The notes under the pieces: generated by a model
The model's database searches: none
Seen by the model: the letters and a program-made list of their open reading frames with translations, nothing else
What the model was told of the DNA's origin: nothing
Shown here: positions 27,729-36,201 of the stretch, in pieces
How positions within the stretch are numbered: the first letter of the stretch is position 1
Layout of the letters: each line of letters begins with the position of its first letter
Position numbers and translations under genes: made by a program
NCBI GenBank assembly: GCA_030758115.1
Contig: JANREX010000060.1
Location: forward strand, 1 to 64,000
Source: Paracoccaceae bacterium
GTDB lineage: Bacteria; Pseudomonadota; Alphaproteobacteria; Rhodobacterales; Rhodobacteraceae
DNA length: 64,000 bases
Reading direction: 5' to 3'

Positions 27729-28784
27729 ATGACACATCTGTGGGTCCGCGCCGAACAGCGCGCGAATGAAGAACGGGTCGGCCTGACCCCCGAAGGCTGC
27801 GCGGCGTTGATCAAGGCGGGCATTCGCGTGACCATCGAGGAAAGCGACGTGCGCGCCATTGCGATCGACGGCTACCGTGCCGCTGGCGCTGCGATTGCCG
27901 CGCAGAACAGCTGGCCCGACGCGCCCGCCGACGCGATCATCTTCGGGCTGAAGGAACTGCCCGAGGATGGCACGCCGCTGCCGCACCGCCACATCATGTT
28001 CGGACATGCCTTCAAGGGGCAACCGGCCGGTCAGGAACTGCTCAAGCGGTTCAAGGCCGGGGGCGGGACGCTTTATGACCTGGAATACCTTGTCGATGAA
28101 AATGGCCGGCGTGTCGCCGCCTTTGGCTATTGGGCGGGTTTCGCGGGCGCGGCTGTCGCGCTGAAATGCTGGCTTGCTCAGCAGGATGGCGGGATTTGCG
28201 GGCCCGTCGGCGTCTATGCCGGGCGCGACGCGCTGGTGGCAGACCTGACCGCAGCGATGGACGGCATCCAGACCAATGCCCCACGTGCCATCGTCATCGG
28301 GGCGCTGGGGCGCGTGGGCACAGGCGCATCGGACCTGTGCGAGGCGATGGGGATGCAGGTCACCCGCTGGGACATGGCCGAAACCGCCAGCGGCGGGCCG
28401 TTTCCCCAGATCATGGAGCATGAGATCTTCCTCAACTGTATCCTGGCGCGGCCCGGCACGCCTGTGTTCGTACCCGCATCCGCCCCGACAGACCCGCGCA
28501 CACTGACCGTGATCGGCGATATCGCCTGCGATCCGACCAGTGATTTCTCGCCCATCAAGGTCTATGACCGCACCACCACATGGGCCGAGCCTGCACTGCG
28601 CGTGCACGACGCGCCCCCGCTGGATGTGACGGCGATCGACAACCTGCCCTCGATGCTGCCGGTGGAAAGCTCGCAGGATTATGCGGCGCAGCTTCTGCCG
28701 ACGCTTTTGAAACTGAACCATCTTGAAACCGGCGTCTGGGGGCGTGCGAAAGACACCTTCCTGACCCATCTGGCAAAGGTCTGA
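27729..28784 (+). CDS. Saccharopine dehydrogenase (lysine-forming type)
   Basis: A 351-residue cytosolic oxidoreductase related to the NAD-dependent, lysine-forming saccharopine dehydrogenase (Lys1-like, alanine-dehydrogenase-related fold). Visible features: N-terminal RAEQRANEERVGLTP, the FGHAFKGQ segment with its conserved Lys, and the nucleotide-binding IVIGALGRVGTGA. In the catabolic direction it would join lysine and 2-oxoglutarate to saccharopine. It is followed at once by a SemiSWEET-type gene and the second saccharopine enzyme, making a lysine-to-aminoadipate-semialdehyde module. Confidence 0.9.
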   Translation: MTHLWVRAEQRANEERVGLTPEGCAALIKAGIRVTIEESDVRAIAIDGYRAAGAAIAAQNSWPDAPADAIIFGLKELPEDGTPLPHRHIMFGHAFKGQPAGQELLKRFKAGGGTLYDLEYLVDENGRRVAAFGYWAGFAGAAVALKCWLAQQDGGICGPVGVYAGRDALVADLTAAMDGIQTNAPRAIVIGALGRVGTGASDLCEAMGMQVTRWDMAETASGGPFPQIMEHEIFLNCILARPGTPVFVPASAPTDPRTLTVIGDIACDPTSDFSPIKVYDRTTTWAEPALRVHDAPPLDVTAIDNLPSMLPVESSQDYAAQLLPTLLKLNHLETGVWGRAKDTFLTHLAKV

Positions 28785-28785
28785 C

Positions 28786-29037
28786 ATGACGCCACTCTAC
28801 ATCGGCTACGCGGCCGCCATACTGGGCACGATCTGCTGGATCCCCCAGGCTTTGCAGGTCTGGCGCACGCGTGACACCCGCAGCCTGTCACTTGTCGCGC
28901 AGGTCCTGTTCCTGATCACGGTCTCGCTTTGGCTGGCCTACGGGATCATGATCGTCGACTGGCCGCTGATCCTTGCCAACATCGTGTCGGTTACGGCGAT
29001 GATCGCCATCGTCACGGCCAAGCTGAAATTCAAGTAA
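28786..29037 (+). CDS. SemiSWEET-type PQ-loop membrane protein
   Basis: An 83-residue protein with three transmembrane helices (about 5-24, 37-57 and 60-79) and the PQ motif WIPQ at 19-22. SemiSWEETs dimerise to form a small-solute (usually sugar) pore. It begins 1 base after the first saccharopine dehydrogenase stop and precedes the second by 14 bases, so it belongs to the operon. What it would transport in a lysine pathway is unknown. Confidence 0.9.
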   Translation: MTPLYIGYAAAILGTICWIPQALQVWRTRDTRSLSLVAQVLFLITVSLWLAYGIMIVDWPLILANIVSVTAMIAIVTAKLKFK

Positions 29038-29051
29038 GGAAAGGAAAGCCC

Positions 29052-30197
29052 ATGACCATCCACTGGTGCGGCACCGGCCTGTCGGCCATCCCCGGCCTGC
29101 GTCGCCTGATCGAGGCGGGGCATGATGTCACCGTCTGGAACCGTTCCGTCGAAAAGGCGCGCAAGACGGTGGGCGATCTGACCGACCGGATCAAGGCCTT
29201 CGACATCGACGCAGTTGGCGCGGACCTGGCCAAAGGCGATGTGGTCGTGTCCATGCTGCCCGCAGACTGGCATGTGCCGCTGGCAAAGCTCTGCCTCGAG
29301 AAGGACGCGCATTTCGTCTCCTCCTCCTATATCGCGCCGGAGATGCGGGCGCTGGACGACACGTTCCGCGACAAGGGCCTGTGTTCGGTCAACGAGGTGG
29401 GTCTTGATCCCGGCATCGACCATCTGATGGCGCATCATCTTGTCGCCGAATATCGCGCCTCGGATGCCTATGATCCGGCGAATGCCATCTCGTTCCTGTC
29501 CTATTGTGGCGGGGTGCCGAAGATCCCGAACGCGTTCCGCTACAAGTTCAGCTGGTCACCGCTGGGTGTGCTGAAGGCGCTGCGCTCGCCCTCGCGGTCG
29601 ATCCGCAACTTCTCGGAACTGCGGGTGGATCGTCCCTGGAACGCGCTCAGCAGCTATGACGCGCCCCTGCCGACACCGGAAACATTCGAGGTCTATCCGA
29701 ACCGCGATTCCATCCCCTTCATGGAGGATTACCGTTTCGATCCCGCATGGCCGGTGCGCGACTTCGTGCGCGGCACCCTGCGCCTGAACGGTTGGTCCGA
29801 TGCCTGGGCCGATGTCTTTGCCGAGATCGAGACTTTGTCCGGCCCCGAGGGCGATGCAAGGCTGAAGGACATGTCCGATCAGTTCTGGTCGGAAAACGCC
29901 TATGACGAGGGCGAGCCTGACCGGGTGGTGCTTTGCGTGGAACTGAAGGCCGAACAGGACGGCAAGACCGTCTGGCACAAGTCCTATGTGATGGATGCCT
30001 GGGGCGATGCGCGCGGCACGGCGATGGCGCGCCTGGTGTCGATCCCGGTATCCCTGGCCGTCGAGGCCGTTCTGGCCCGCGAGATCCCGGCCGGCGTTTC
30101 CGCCGCGCCCTCAGATCCGCGACTTGTGACGCACTGGATGGCCGAGATCGACAAGCTGGCGCAGCATCTGCAGATCGTGGACCGCAGCGCGGCCTGA
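29052..30197 (+). CDS. Saccharopine dehydrogenase (glutamate-forming type)
   Basis: A 381-residue dehydrogenase of the Lys9/saccharopine-reductase family, with an N-terminal Rossmann fold starting IHWCGTGLSAIPG and the family's VNEVGLDPGIDHLMAHHL and YCGGVP segments. It would oxidise saccharopine to glutamate and 2-aminoadipate 6-semialdehyde. AAGGAAAG precedes the ATG. With the gene at 27729 it makes a two-enzyme saccharopine route, a pathway best known from eukaryotes but also found in some roseobacters. A strong terminator follows. Confidence 0.9.
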   Translation: MTIHWCGTGLSAIPGLRRLIEAGHDVTVWNRSVEKARKTVGDLTDRIKAFDIDAVGADLAKGDVVVSMLPADWHVPLAKLCLEKDAHFVSSSYIAPEMRALDDTFRDKGLCSVNEVGLDPGIDHLMAHHLVAEYRASDAYDPANAISFLSYCGGVPKIPNAFRYKFSWSPLGVLKALRSPSRSIRNFSELRVDRPWNALSSYDAPLPTPETFEVYPNRDSIPFMEDYRFDPAWPVRDFVRGTLRLNGWSDAWADVFAEIETLSGPEGDARLKDMSDQFWSENAYDEGEPDRVVLCVELKAEQDGKTVWHKSYVMDAWGDARGTAMARLVSIPVSLAVEAVLAREIPAGVSAAPSDPRLVTHWMAEIDKLAQHLQIVDRSAA

Positions 30198-30220
30198 TCC
30201 AGCGATGAAAGTCGAAACGG

Positions 30221-30257
30221 AAAAGCCCCGCCCGGAATGATCCGGGCGGGGCTTTTT
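30221..30257. terminator. Bidirectional terminator after the saccharopine operon
   Basis: AAAAGCCCCGCCCGGA, a 4-base loop, then TCCGGGCGGGGCTTTTT. Very stable, with T runs on both strands; it serves the operon (+) and the small secreted-protein gene (-). Confidence 0.93.
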
Positions 30258-30315
30258 GAACAACGGGGAGCTGTTCATCGACGCCGGAGAGGAGGCCAGC
30301 GTCGGGGAGGAAGAC

Positions 30316-30624
30316 TTAGCGCGTTGCGAAAGTCACGGCGCTGTTATTGGCAGGTGCGTTGAAGCTGTAGACCGTCACCTGGCCGTCTTCTGCAATCGCC
30401 TGGTCGCGGGGGGCGAGGATCAGGTCAGCGTCGACCATCAATTCGGCACCTGCGGTGGCCGAGATCATGTCGCTGCCGGAAATGCCGCGGTCACGTTCGA
30501 AAACGGTGACAGTGGCGGCTTCGGCGCGGGTGCCCAGGGTGTCGTTGCCGGATGCCATGTCGCCTGCATAGGCGGCGGTGCTGAAGGTGGCGGCGGCGAT
30601 TGCGGTCATGATAATGCGGTTCAT
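30316..30624 (-). CDS. Small secreted protein of unknown function
   Basis: A 102-residue exported protein: signal peptide 1-20 (MNRIIMTAIAAATFSTAAYA) and a short acidic mature part with no Cys and no motif I recognise. GGAGTT lies 8 bases upstream of the chosen ATG; the open frame continues 24 codons upstream without a plausible start. It stands alone, with a terminator downstream and an A/T-rich region upstream. Confidence 0.7.
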   Translation of the reverse strand: MNRIIMTAIAAATFSTAAYAGDMASGNDTLGTRAEAATVTVFERDRGISGSDMISATAGAELMVDADLILAPRDQAIAEDGQVTVYSFNAPANNSAVTFATR

Positions 30625-30988
30625 GGTGTAACTCCGTTTGGTTGCGTTACGATCGTTTTTGATCTGAACCCAATATGACGTCACATCAGCGCACATTCAA
30701 AACACGCCTGCTCAAGGGAATGTGTGGCCGCGCCATCTTGAAGGCTGAAACTTTTCCCAGAAACGGAAAATAGGAATTTTTATTATTCAATTACATATGT
30801 TTGCGAAAAATATTTTCCGCGCAGCCTGAAATATAACTAACGGCTCACGTGAATGGCATCGCAAGGAGAGGGAATTCGTGAAGTAGGAAATCCCACTGCC
30901 CTGAGGTCAATCATCGAAAAGTCGCACCCAATTGGTGCACAAATGCACAGATCCGGCAAAATGCGGACAAATCCAGCCCCAAGATTGC
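30625..30988. other. A/T-rich intergenic region with an 18-base near-palindrome
   Basis: 364 bases without a gene, noticeably A/T-richer than the rest of the window, especially 30765-30845. It contains GCGAAAAAT/ATTTTCCGC at 30803-30820, a near-perfect palindrome with one mismatched pair. It separates the start of the small secreted gene from the end of the DUF3775 gene. No RNA gene seen. Confidence 0.55.
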
Positions 30989-31315
30989 TTAACCGCCTCG
31001 AATCAAATCATCTTCTTCGTCGATGGCAGACAGCCCAAGGGCATCCAGCCCGTTTTCAAGATGATCGGACAGATGCGGCGTGCCCAAAAGGTAATCGGCG
31101 GTTGGTGTGGTCGCCTCCTGGGCGGCGGTCCGGATCGCCTCTTCCAGTTCTTCTGGCTCGAAAGAGCCGCGCCCGATCCACATCAGGGCAACCAGACTGG
31201 TCTGCTCCTCGTCACTCAGGCGATCGATGAAGGCACGCAATTCGCCCTCGGCGCGGTTCAACTCGCGCGACATCAAAACGACTTGGGCGATCTTGTTGAC
31301 TGAAATCTCCAGCAT
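30989..31315 (-). CDS. DUF3775 family protein
   Basis: A 108-residue acidic cytosolic protein. The features ELNRAEGELRAFIDRLSDEEQTSLVALMWIGRG, followed by a helical stretch and GTPHLSDHLENGLDALG, are those of the DUF3775 family of alphaproteobacteria, whose function is not known. It lies 68 bases downstream of the SDR gene on the same strand and could be the last gene of the RpoE-linked operon. Confidence 0.8.
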   Translation of the reverse strand: MLEISVNKIAQVVLMSRELNRAEGELRAFIDRLSDEEQTSLVALMWIGRGSFEPEELEEAIRTAAQEATTPTADYLLGTPHLSDHLENGLDALGLSAIDEEDDLIRGG

Positions 31316-31383
31316 GGCAGTGATCCTCCTGTTGGCACTATGCCAGACAGTGGTGATCCCTCCAAACGGAAGCGTCCTTGATC

Positions 31384-32118
31384 TCAGGCAAACAGACGGT
31401 AGTACATCCAGTCCGGCATGAACTGGGACAGACGGAACAGCCAGCTGAACACGGTGGGAAAACTGCGCTTGAAGCGGGTTTCGTCGTTCATCAGCTCGAA
31501 CATGTCCTGCGCGGCCTGATCCGGTTCCATCAGGAAGGGCATGCGGAATTCGTTCTTGTCCGTCAGGCGGGTCCGGATGAAGCCGGGATTGGCCACCTGC
31601 ACGCGCACCCCGGTCTTTCGCAGATCGGCATAGAGGCTTTCGGCCAGGGACATCGTGCCGGCCTTGGACGCGGCATAGCCGATCGCACCGGGCAGGCCGC
31701 GGAAACCGGAGAGTGATCCGGTGATCACGATATGCCCGGAATCACGTTCAACCATCTGTGGGATCACGGCACCGACGGCGCGCACCGCGCCTGTGAAATT
31801 GATGTCGGCCATCGCTTCGGCCTGATCGGCATTCCAGTCCTGCGCCTTCATCGGCCAGTAGACCCCGGCCAGATACACCATCCCGTCGATCTGCCCGACC
31901 TGTGCGGCGGCCGTTTCAACACTGACGCGGTCACTGACATCGACAGGCACGAAAGAGGCCTTGCCCGGCAGTTCTGCCACCAGCGCCCTCAGACGATCCT
32001 CATTGCGGGCGGATACGATCACCTCGACCCCGGCTTTGCTCAGCTTGTGGGCAAGCGCCGCGCCCAGCCCTTCGCTTGCGCCGATCAGCCAGTACCGCTT
32101 GCCCTGCCAGTCCATCAT
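31384..32118 (-). CDS. Short-chain dehydrogenase/reductase
   Basis: A 244-residue classical SDR: Gly-rich cofactor motif GASEGLGAALAHK near residues 13-25 (with Arg39 suggesting NADP), active-site Ser in ITGSLSG and the YAASKAG Tyr-x3-Lys. The substrate is unknown. Its ATG overlaps the DUF3833 stop (ATGA). It is the distal part of the five-gene operon divergent from rpoE-chrR, an arrangement matching the Rhodobacter sphaeroides locus as I recall it. Confidence 0.88.
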   Translation of the reverse strand: MMDWQGKRYWLIGASEGLGAALAHKLSKAGVEVIVSARNEDRLRALVAELPGKASFVPVDVSDRVSVETAAAQVGQIDGMVYLAGVYWPMKAQDWNADQAEAMADINFTGAVRAVGAVIPQMVERDSGHIVITGSLSGFRGLPGAIGYAASKAGTMSLAESLYADLRKTGVRVQVANPGFIRTRLTDKNEFRMPFLMEPDQAAQDMFELMNDETRFKRSFPTVFSWLFRLSQFMPDWMYYRLFA

Positions 32119-32681
32119 TCCGCATCCACCTTGCGCATTGTTGCGACCAGCTCGGCCACGGGAATCCCGAATTTGCGGAACTGGCTGCGGTTCATCACCG
32201 TGCCGTTCGGCGCAAGATACATCCAGTCCACCGTATCAAGGACATGGCCGCCGGACTCTTCGGGTAGACGAATCCGATATTTCAGCTGGACCGCAGATCC
32301 TGACATCTGACCGCTTCCCGGTGTGACCAGATCGTCGGCATCTGCCTTGATCTGCCCGTCATTCCCGATCTCGAGACGCCATTCGCGATCCTGCGTGGCG
32401 CCGCTGTCATAGATGAAGTGCTCGCGCATCACGCCGCGGTTTCCGTCCCACCGCGCCTCGAACTTGCCGACGAAACGCGATGTGACGCGGCCCAGCGGGC
32501 CATAGATCACGCCTTCACACAGGATCGGGCCGTTCAGATGTTCGCGCAGATCGAACTGGGGCGCGCCCTTTTCGTAATCCTGCGGGGTCTGAGAGGTGAA
32601 TGACCAGAACCTTGCCTTGGCCCAAAGCGCAGCAAGGACCAGGGCCATTCCGATAAACATGAAGAGAAGAGAATCCGCCAT
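32115..32681 (-). CDS. DUF3833 family membrane-anchored protein
   Basis: A 188-residue protein with one N-terminal transmembrane helix (about 4-20) and a lipocalin-like beta-rich domain matching the DUF3833 family: FVGKFEARWDGNRGVMREHFIYDSG and WRLEI, later VDWMYLAPNGTVMNRSQFRKFG. The family has no established biochemical role. Its ATG directly abuts the MFS gene stop, so it is part of the operon. A link to lipid handling is inference from the neighbours. Confidence 0.82.
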   Translation of the reverse strand: MADSLLFMFIGMALVLAALWAKARFWSFTSQTPQDYEKGAPQFDLREHLNGPILCEGVIYGPLGRVTSRFVGKFEARWDGNRGVMREHFIYDSGATQDREWRLEIGNDGQIKADADDLVTPGSGQMSGSAVQLKYRIRLPEESGGHVLDTVDWMYLAPNGTVMNRSQFRKFGIPVAELVATMRKVDAE

Positions 32682-33914
32682 CTAGTCCTCTTTCCAGTTG
32701 GTTGTGGCCAGCAGGCCAATGGCAAGCAGTTTCAGAACGCAAGGCACAAGCCCGTAGGCAAGGCTCAGCGCCAGAAGGGCGTCATCCGAATTGTCGCTAC
32801 CTGCGCGAAATCCGGCGGCCTCCAATGCGGGCAGCAGGGCTATCGCGGCAAAGGCCAGCGACAGTTTCGACACGAAGGACCACAGGCCGAAGGCGCCCGA
32901 TGCACCGGGCGCGATCTTTGCCATGCGCGATGCGAAGATCGCGGGCAAAAGCGTCATGTCCGCGCCCAGCGCCGCACCCGACGCAATGCAGATGACCGCA
33001 AAGGCCAGGGTATCGCCGGCCCCCAAGGTCATGGCAAAGCCGAAGGCTGAAATCGCAAGGACCATGCCCGACATGAGAACCCTTTTGGGGCCATAGACCT
33101 CGGCCGCCCTGCCCCAGAACGGGGTCGCAACAGCCGCCGACAGGAAGAACAGCAGCAGGAAAGGGCCTTCCCAGCCGGGGGCGGCAAGCCTGCTTTCGAC
33201 GAAGAACAGGAACAGGGTCGAACTGACGGCCACGGGTGCCGCGTTGACCAGTGCAATCAACAAGAGCCTCCGCGCCAGGGGATCGCGCAGGACTGGCAGC
33301 ATCCCTGCCTCGGCCGTGTCGTGCGTGCCCGCCCACTGATGACGCATCAGCCAGACGGCGCTGAGGCCCAGTATGGCAAAGCCAAGGGCAAAGCCCTCGA
33401 ACCCACCCAGGGCCACGGGCGCCACGGCAGCCACGCAAACCCCCAGAAGGGCCCCGGTTTCCCGCCACCGGGCCAGCCTGATGTGGCCTGCGGGGCCCAT
33501 GGTTCCGGCGGTCTGCACGCCTTGGGCATAGAAACAGATGGTCAGGAAGCTGAAGGCCGAAAATACGCCGGCCAGCATCAGCGCGAACCAGATCAGCGGC
33601 GCGACGGGCGGGACGACGGCAAACAGCCCCAGCATCGAGGCCACCATGACAGCGACGCCACCTGCAACTGCCAGCGCACGCTGATGCCGCAATGCACCGG
33701 CAAGCCGCCCCAGCAGCGGATCCTGAACCACGTCGAACAGACGCAGGCCGAAAAGAACAGCGCCCAAAGCCGCCAGCGACACGCCGTAGTCATCCACGTA
33801 AACCTTGGGGGCGTGGATGTAGATCGGCAGCCCGGCCGCCGCCAGAAGGGCCGCGAAGACCCCATAGGCTGGCAGCGCGGGTGCTGCGGGCAATGTCACA
33901 CTCAGGGTGCTCAC
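32682..33914 (-). CDS. MFS transporter, glycoside-pentoside-hexuronide cation symporter-like
   Basis: A 410-residue inner-membrane transporter with about twelve helices. The segment GLRLFDVVQDPLLGRLAG corresponds to the conserved D-x3-D-P region of melibiose-type (GPH) symporters. The substrate is not predictable. It overlaps DUF1365 (upstream) by 4 bases and abuts DUF3833. Several Gly-to-Ala rich helices but no anomaly. Confidence 0.85.
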   Translation of the reverse strand: MSTLSVTLPAAPALPAYGVFAALLAAAGLPIYIHAPKVYVDDYGVSLAALGAVLFGLRLFDVVQDPLLGRLAGALRHQRALAVAGGVAVMVASMLGLFAVVPPVAPLIWFALMLAGVFSAFSFLTICFYAQGVQTAGTMGPAGHIRLARWRETGALLGVCVAAVAPVALGGFEGFALGFAILGLSAVWLMRHQWAGTHDTAEAGMLPVLRDPLARRLLLIALVNAAPVAVSSTLFLFFVESRLAAPGWEGPFLLLFFLSAAVATPFWGRAAEVYGPKRVLMSGMVLAISAFGFAMTLGAGDTLAFAVICIASGAALGADMTLLPAIFASRMAKIAPGASGAFGLWSFVSKLSLAFAAIALLPALEAAGFRAGSDNSDDALLALSLAYGLVPCVLKLLAIGLLATTNWKED

Positions 33915-34666
33915 CTGCTGACCTCTTCAATGGGCGGTTCGGGGCGCGGGCGATAGGCCACGCCTTTCCACCACAGCTTGACCGCTTGCCAATGGATCAG
34001 CGCCAGAACCCGGCGTGACCCAAAGGGGCGACGCAAGGTCGCGCGCAGGATACCCGTGTTTGTGAGGGGTTTGCGTGCGCCCACAAGTGTCGCGATCACA
34101 CCGCCATTGCCACCGGTATAGTCGATCCAGATCCCGATCCGGTCCGCGCGGATATCAAAGCGGAATTCATATCCACCCTCGACCGGCTGAAAGGGGCTGA
34201 CATGCATCAGCTTGGTGGCGCGCATCCGGTCCTCGGACGTGATCGGGCCGTGATCATCGCGGTGCACAAGGTAGGAATGGCGATCGCCGAAGGTGTTCGT
34301 GACCTCGGCGATGACGACGCGCAGATCGTCCTGCGCATCGCGGCAGAGCCAGAAGGACACCGGGTTGAACACATGCCCCAGAACGCGCGGCTGGGTCAGA
34401 AGCTCGATCCGCGCAGGCGTTTCGATCCCGTGTGCCGCCAGCACATCGCGCACCCATTGGGCGCCGCGTCCCTGCTTTGGCGGCCCGCCATGATCCTTGT
34501 CCCAGACCGAGGTCAGGCTGCCCCGATTACGCCCGAAAAGGCTGGGTCCGTCCTGCGGATGTTCTGCATCCAGCAACAGGTAATCCACCCCGTAGCGAAA
34601 GGCGTTCTCGACGCCACCCTTGCGCCCATGCCAGGTATGGCCGGCGATATGGTCGATCCTTGTCAC
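33911..34666 (-). CDS. DUF1365 family protein
   Basis: A 251-residue soluble protein of DUF1365, with the family pattern near the N-terminus (AFRYGVDYLLLD) and FNPVSFWLCRD, NTFGDRHSYLV, KLMHVSPFQPVEGGYEF. Such genes are almost always beside FAD amine-oxidase-like and cyclopropane-fatty-acid-type genes, and are thought to act in modified fatty-acid synthesis. The start is a GTG at 34666 that overlaps the upstream FAD gene stop (GTGA). Confidence 0.86.
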   Translation of the reverse strand: MTRIDHIAGHTWHGRKGGVENAFRYGVDYLLLDAEHPQDGPSLFGRNRGSLTSVWDKDHGGPPKQGRGAQWVRDVLAAHGIETPARIELLTQPRVLGHVFNPVSFWLCRDAQDDLRVVIAEVTNTFGDRHSYLVHRDDHGPITSEDRMRATKLMHVSPFQPVEGGYEFRFDIRADRIGIWIDYTGGNGGVIATLVGARKPLTNTGILRATLRRPFGSRRVLALIHWQAVKLWWKGVAYRPRPEPPIEEVSR

Positions 34667-35961
34667 TGGGCCGCCACCAGTGCCACGTTGTTGCGCGACA
34701 GCGCCTCGACCACGTCCACGGCGCTGGCCAGCCCGTCTTCGTGGAAGCCGTGACGCATCCAGGCGCCGCAGAACCATGTGTTGCGTGTCCCGTTCGTCGC
34801 GCGCACCCGCTCCTGTGCCGCCAGCGCCGCCATGTCATAGACCGGATGGCGCAGCGTGACCTGGTCATAGATCAGGTCTTCGCGGATGGGACGGGTGCTG
34901 TTCAGCGTGACGAAATGCGGATCATCCTGCGGGATCGGCTGCAGCGAGTTCATCCAGTAGGTCAGGTCGATCTTGTCCGTGTCCTTGTCCACGATCTCGG
35001 TATAGTTCCAGGACGACCAGACGACCTTGCGCTGTGGCATGACGGCAGGATCGGCATGCAGCACGATATCGTTCGGCTGATAGGCGATGGCGCCCAGGTT
35101 CGCCTTTTCCTCGGGCGTGGGGTCGGCCAGCAGGCGCAGGGTGTCATCGGAATGGGTGGCAAAGATCACCTCGTCGAAGGCTTCCCATTCCCCGCCCTGA
35201 ACCTTGACCTCTGCGCCCAGATGCGGACGGCGCACGGCATCGACCGGCGTGCCCAGGCGGAATGTCACGCCCTGCGTGCGCATCGCATCACCCAGGCGGC
35301 GCACATATTCGACCGACCCGCCCTGCACGGTGAACCACTGATGCTGGCCCGTCGTGTTCAAAAGGGCGTGGTTTTCGAAGAACTGGATCATCGCATGGGC
35401 GGGAAAGTCCATGATCTGTTCGACCGGGGTGGACCAGATCGCGCCCGAGAGCGGCAGAAGATAATAATCGCGGAACCAGTCGCCGGTCCCCAGCTGTTTG
35501 AGGAATTCACCGGTCGTCAGGCTGCGGTCCTGCGCCACGATCAGGGCCTGGGCGTTGAATTTCAGGATGTCGCGCACCATGCCCAGGAATTTCGGGTTCA
35601 CGATGTTGCGTTTCTGCGCGAAGAGCGCCGAAAGGCTGGTCAGCGCATATTCCAGCTGCCCCCCTTTGAGAGAGGCGCCAAAGCTCATGTTCGATTTCAC
35701 CACCGGCACATCCAGCCGGTCGAACAGCGCCGCCATATGCGGGTAGTTGGCATAGTTGAACACGATGAAGCCCGTATCGACAGGCTGGTCGCCGTTCTTG
35801 CCCGCCACGATGGTGCGGGCATGTCCGCCCAGTCTGGGCTCGGCCTCGAACAGGGTCACATGATGGGTATCCGCCAGCATATGCGCCGCCCCCATGCCTG
35901 AAATTCCTGCTCCGATGACGGCTATTTTCCTTGGGGCAACGCGGCCCGCTTCGAATGGCAT
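34663..35961 (-). CDS. FAD-dependent amine-oxidase-like protein, RpoE-linked
   Basis: A 432-residue flavoprotein (COG2907 type). FAD-binding GAGISGMGAAHML at 16-28 and EAEPRLGGHART, plus NTWFCGAWMRHGFHEDGLASA at the C-terminus, are typical. The equivalent R. sphaeroides gene beside rpoE-chrR is, as far as I recall, connected with furan/methylated fatty-acid synthesis in the singlet-oxygen response; I have not checked this. It is first in the operon, 36 bases or so after the predicted RpoE promoter. Confidence 0.87.
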   Translation of the reverse strand: MPFEAGRVAPRKIAVIGAGISGMGAAHMLADTHHVTLFEAEPRLGGHARTIVAGKNGDQPVDTGFIVFNYANYPHMAALFDRLDVPVVKSNMSFGASLKGGQLEYALTSLSALFAQKRNIVNPKFLGMVRDILKFNAQALIVAQDRSLTTGEFLKQLGTGDWFRDYYLLPLSGAIWSTPVEQIMDFPAHAMIQFFENHALLNTTGQHQWFTVQGGSVEYVRRLGDAMRTQGVTFRLGTPVDAVRRPHLGAEVKVQGGEWEAFDEVIFATHSDDTLRLLADPTPEEKANLGAIAYQPNDIVLHADPAVMPQRKVVWSSWNYTEIVDKDTDKIDLTYWMNSLQPIPQDDPHFVTLNSTRPIREDLIYDQVTLRHPVYDMAALAAQERVRATNGTRNTWFCGAWMRHGFHEDGLASAVDVVEALSRNNVALVAAQ

Positions 35962-36003
35962 GTGGTTCTGGCTCCGGTCGACGTGATTTCGAATTTAGAT
36001 GGG

Positions 36004-36031
36004 AATACGCAGTAGATCGCGTTTTGGATGA
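36004..36031 (-). promoter_or_regulatory. RpoE-type promoter of the FAD/DUF1365/MFS/DUF3833/SDR operon
   Basis: On the minus strand TCATCC (36031-36026), 16 bases, then CGTATT (36009-36004). It has the same spacing and the same -10 as the divergent rpoE promoter and differs by one base in the -35. Confidence 0.65.
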
Positions 36032-36055
36032 TTTACAGAAAAATCACATGCGCGG

Positions 36056-36083
36056 TGATCCGGTCGCGGCAAACCAGCGTATT
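36056..36083 (+). promoter_or_regulatory. RpoE-type promoter of rpoE-chrR (autoregulation)
   Basis: TGATCC (36056-36061), 16 bases, CGTATT (36078-36083). TGATC-type -35 elements are the known hallmark of R. sphaeroides sigma-E promoters. Transcription would start near 36090, leaving a leader of about 110 bases before rpoE. Confidence 0.7.
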
Positions 36084-36201
36084 GATTTGCATGTTCAACC
36101 TGGTTGACCCTTCGGAAGCAAATGTCGCCTCGTCCCCGCCCGCTGCGCGTGGTAGGAACGGGGCAAAAGCAGATTTGTCCGCGAAGGCGAAGCCATTGGC
36201 C

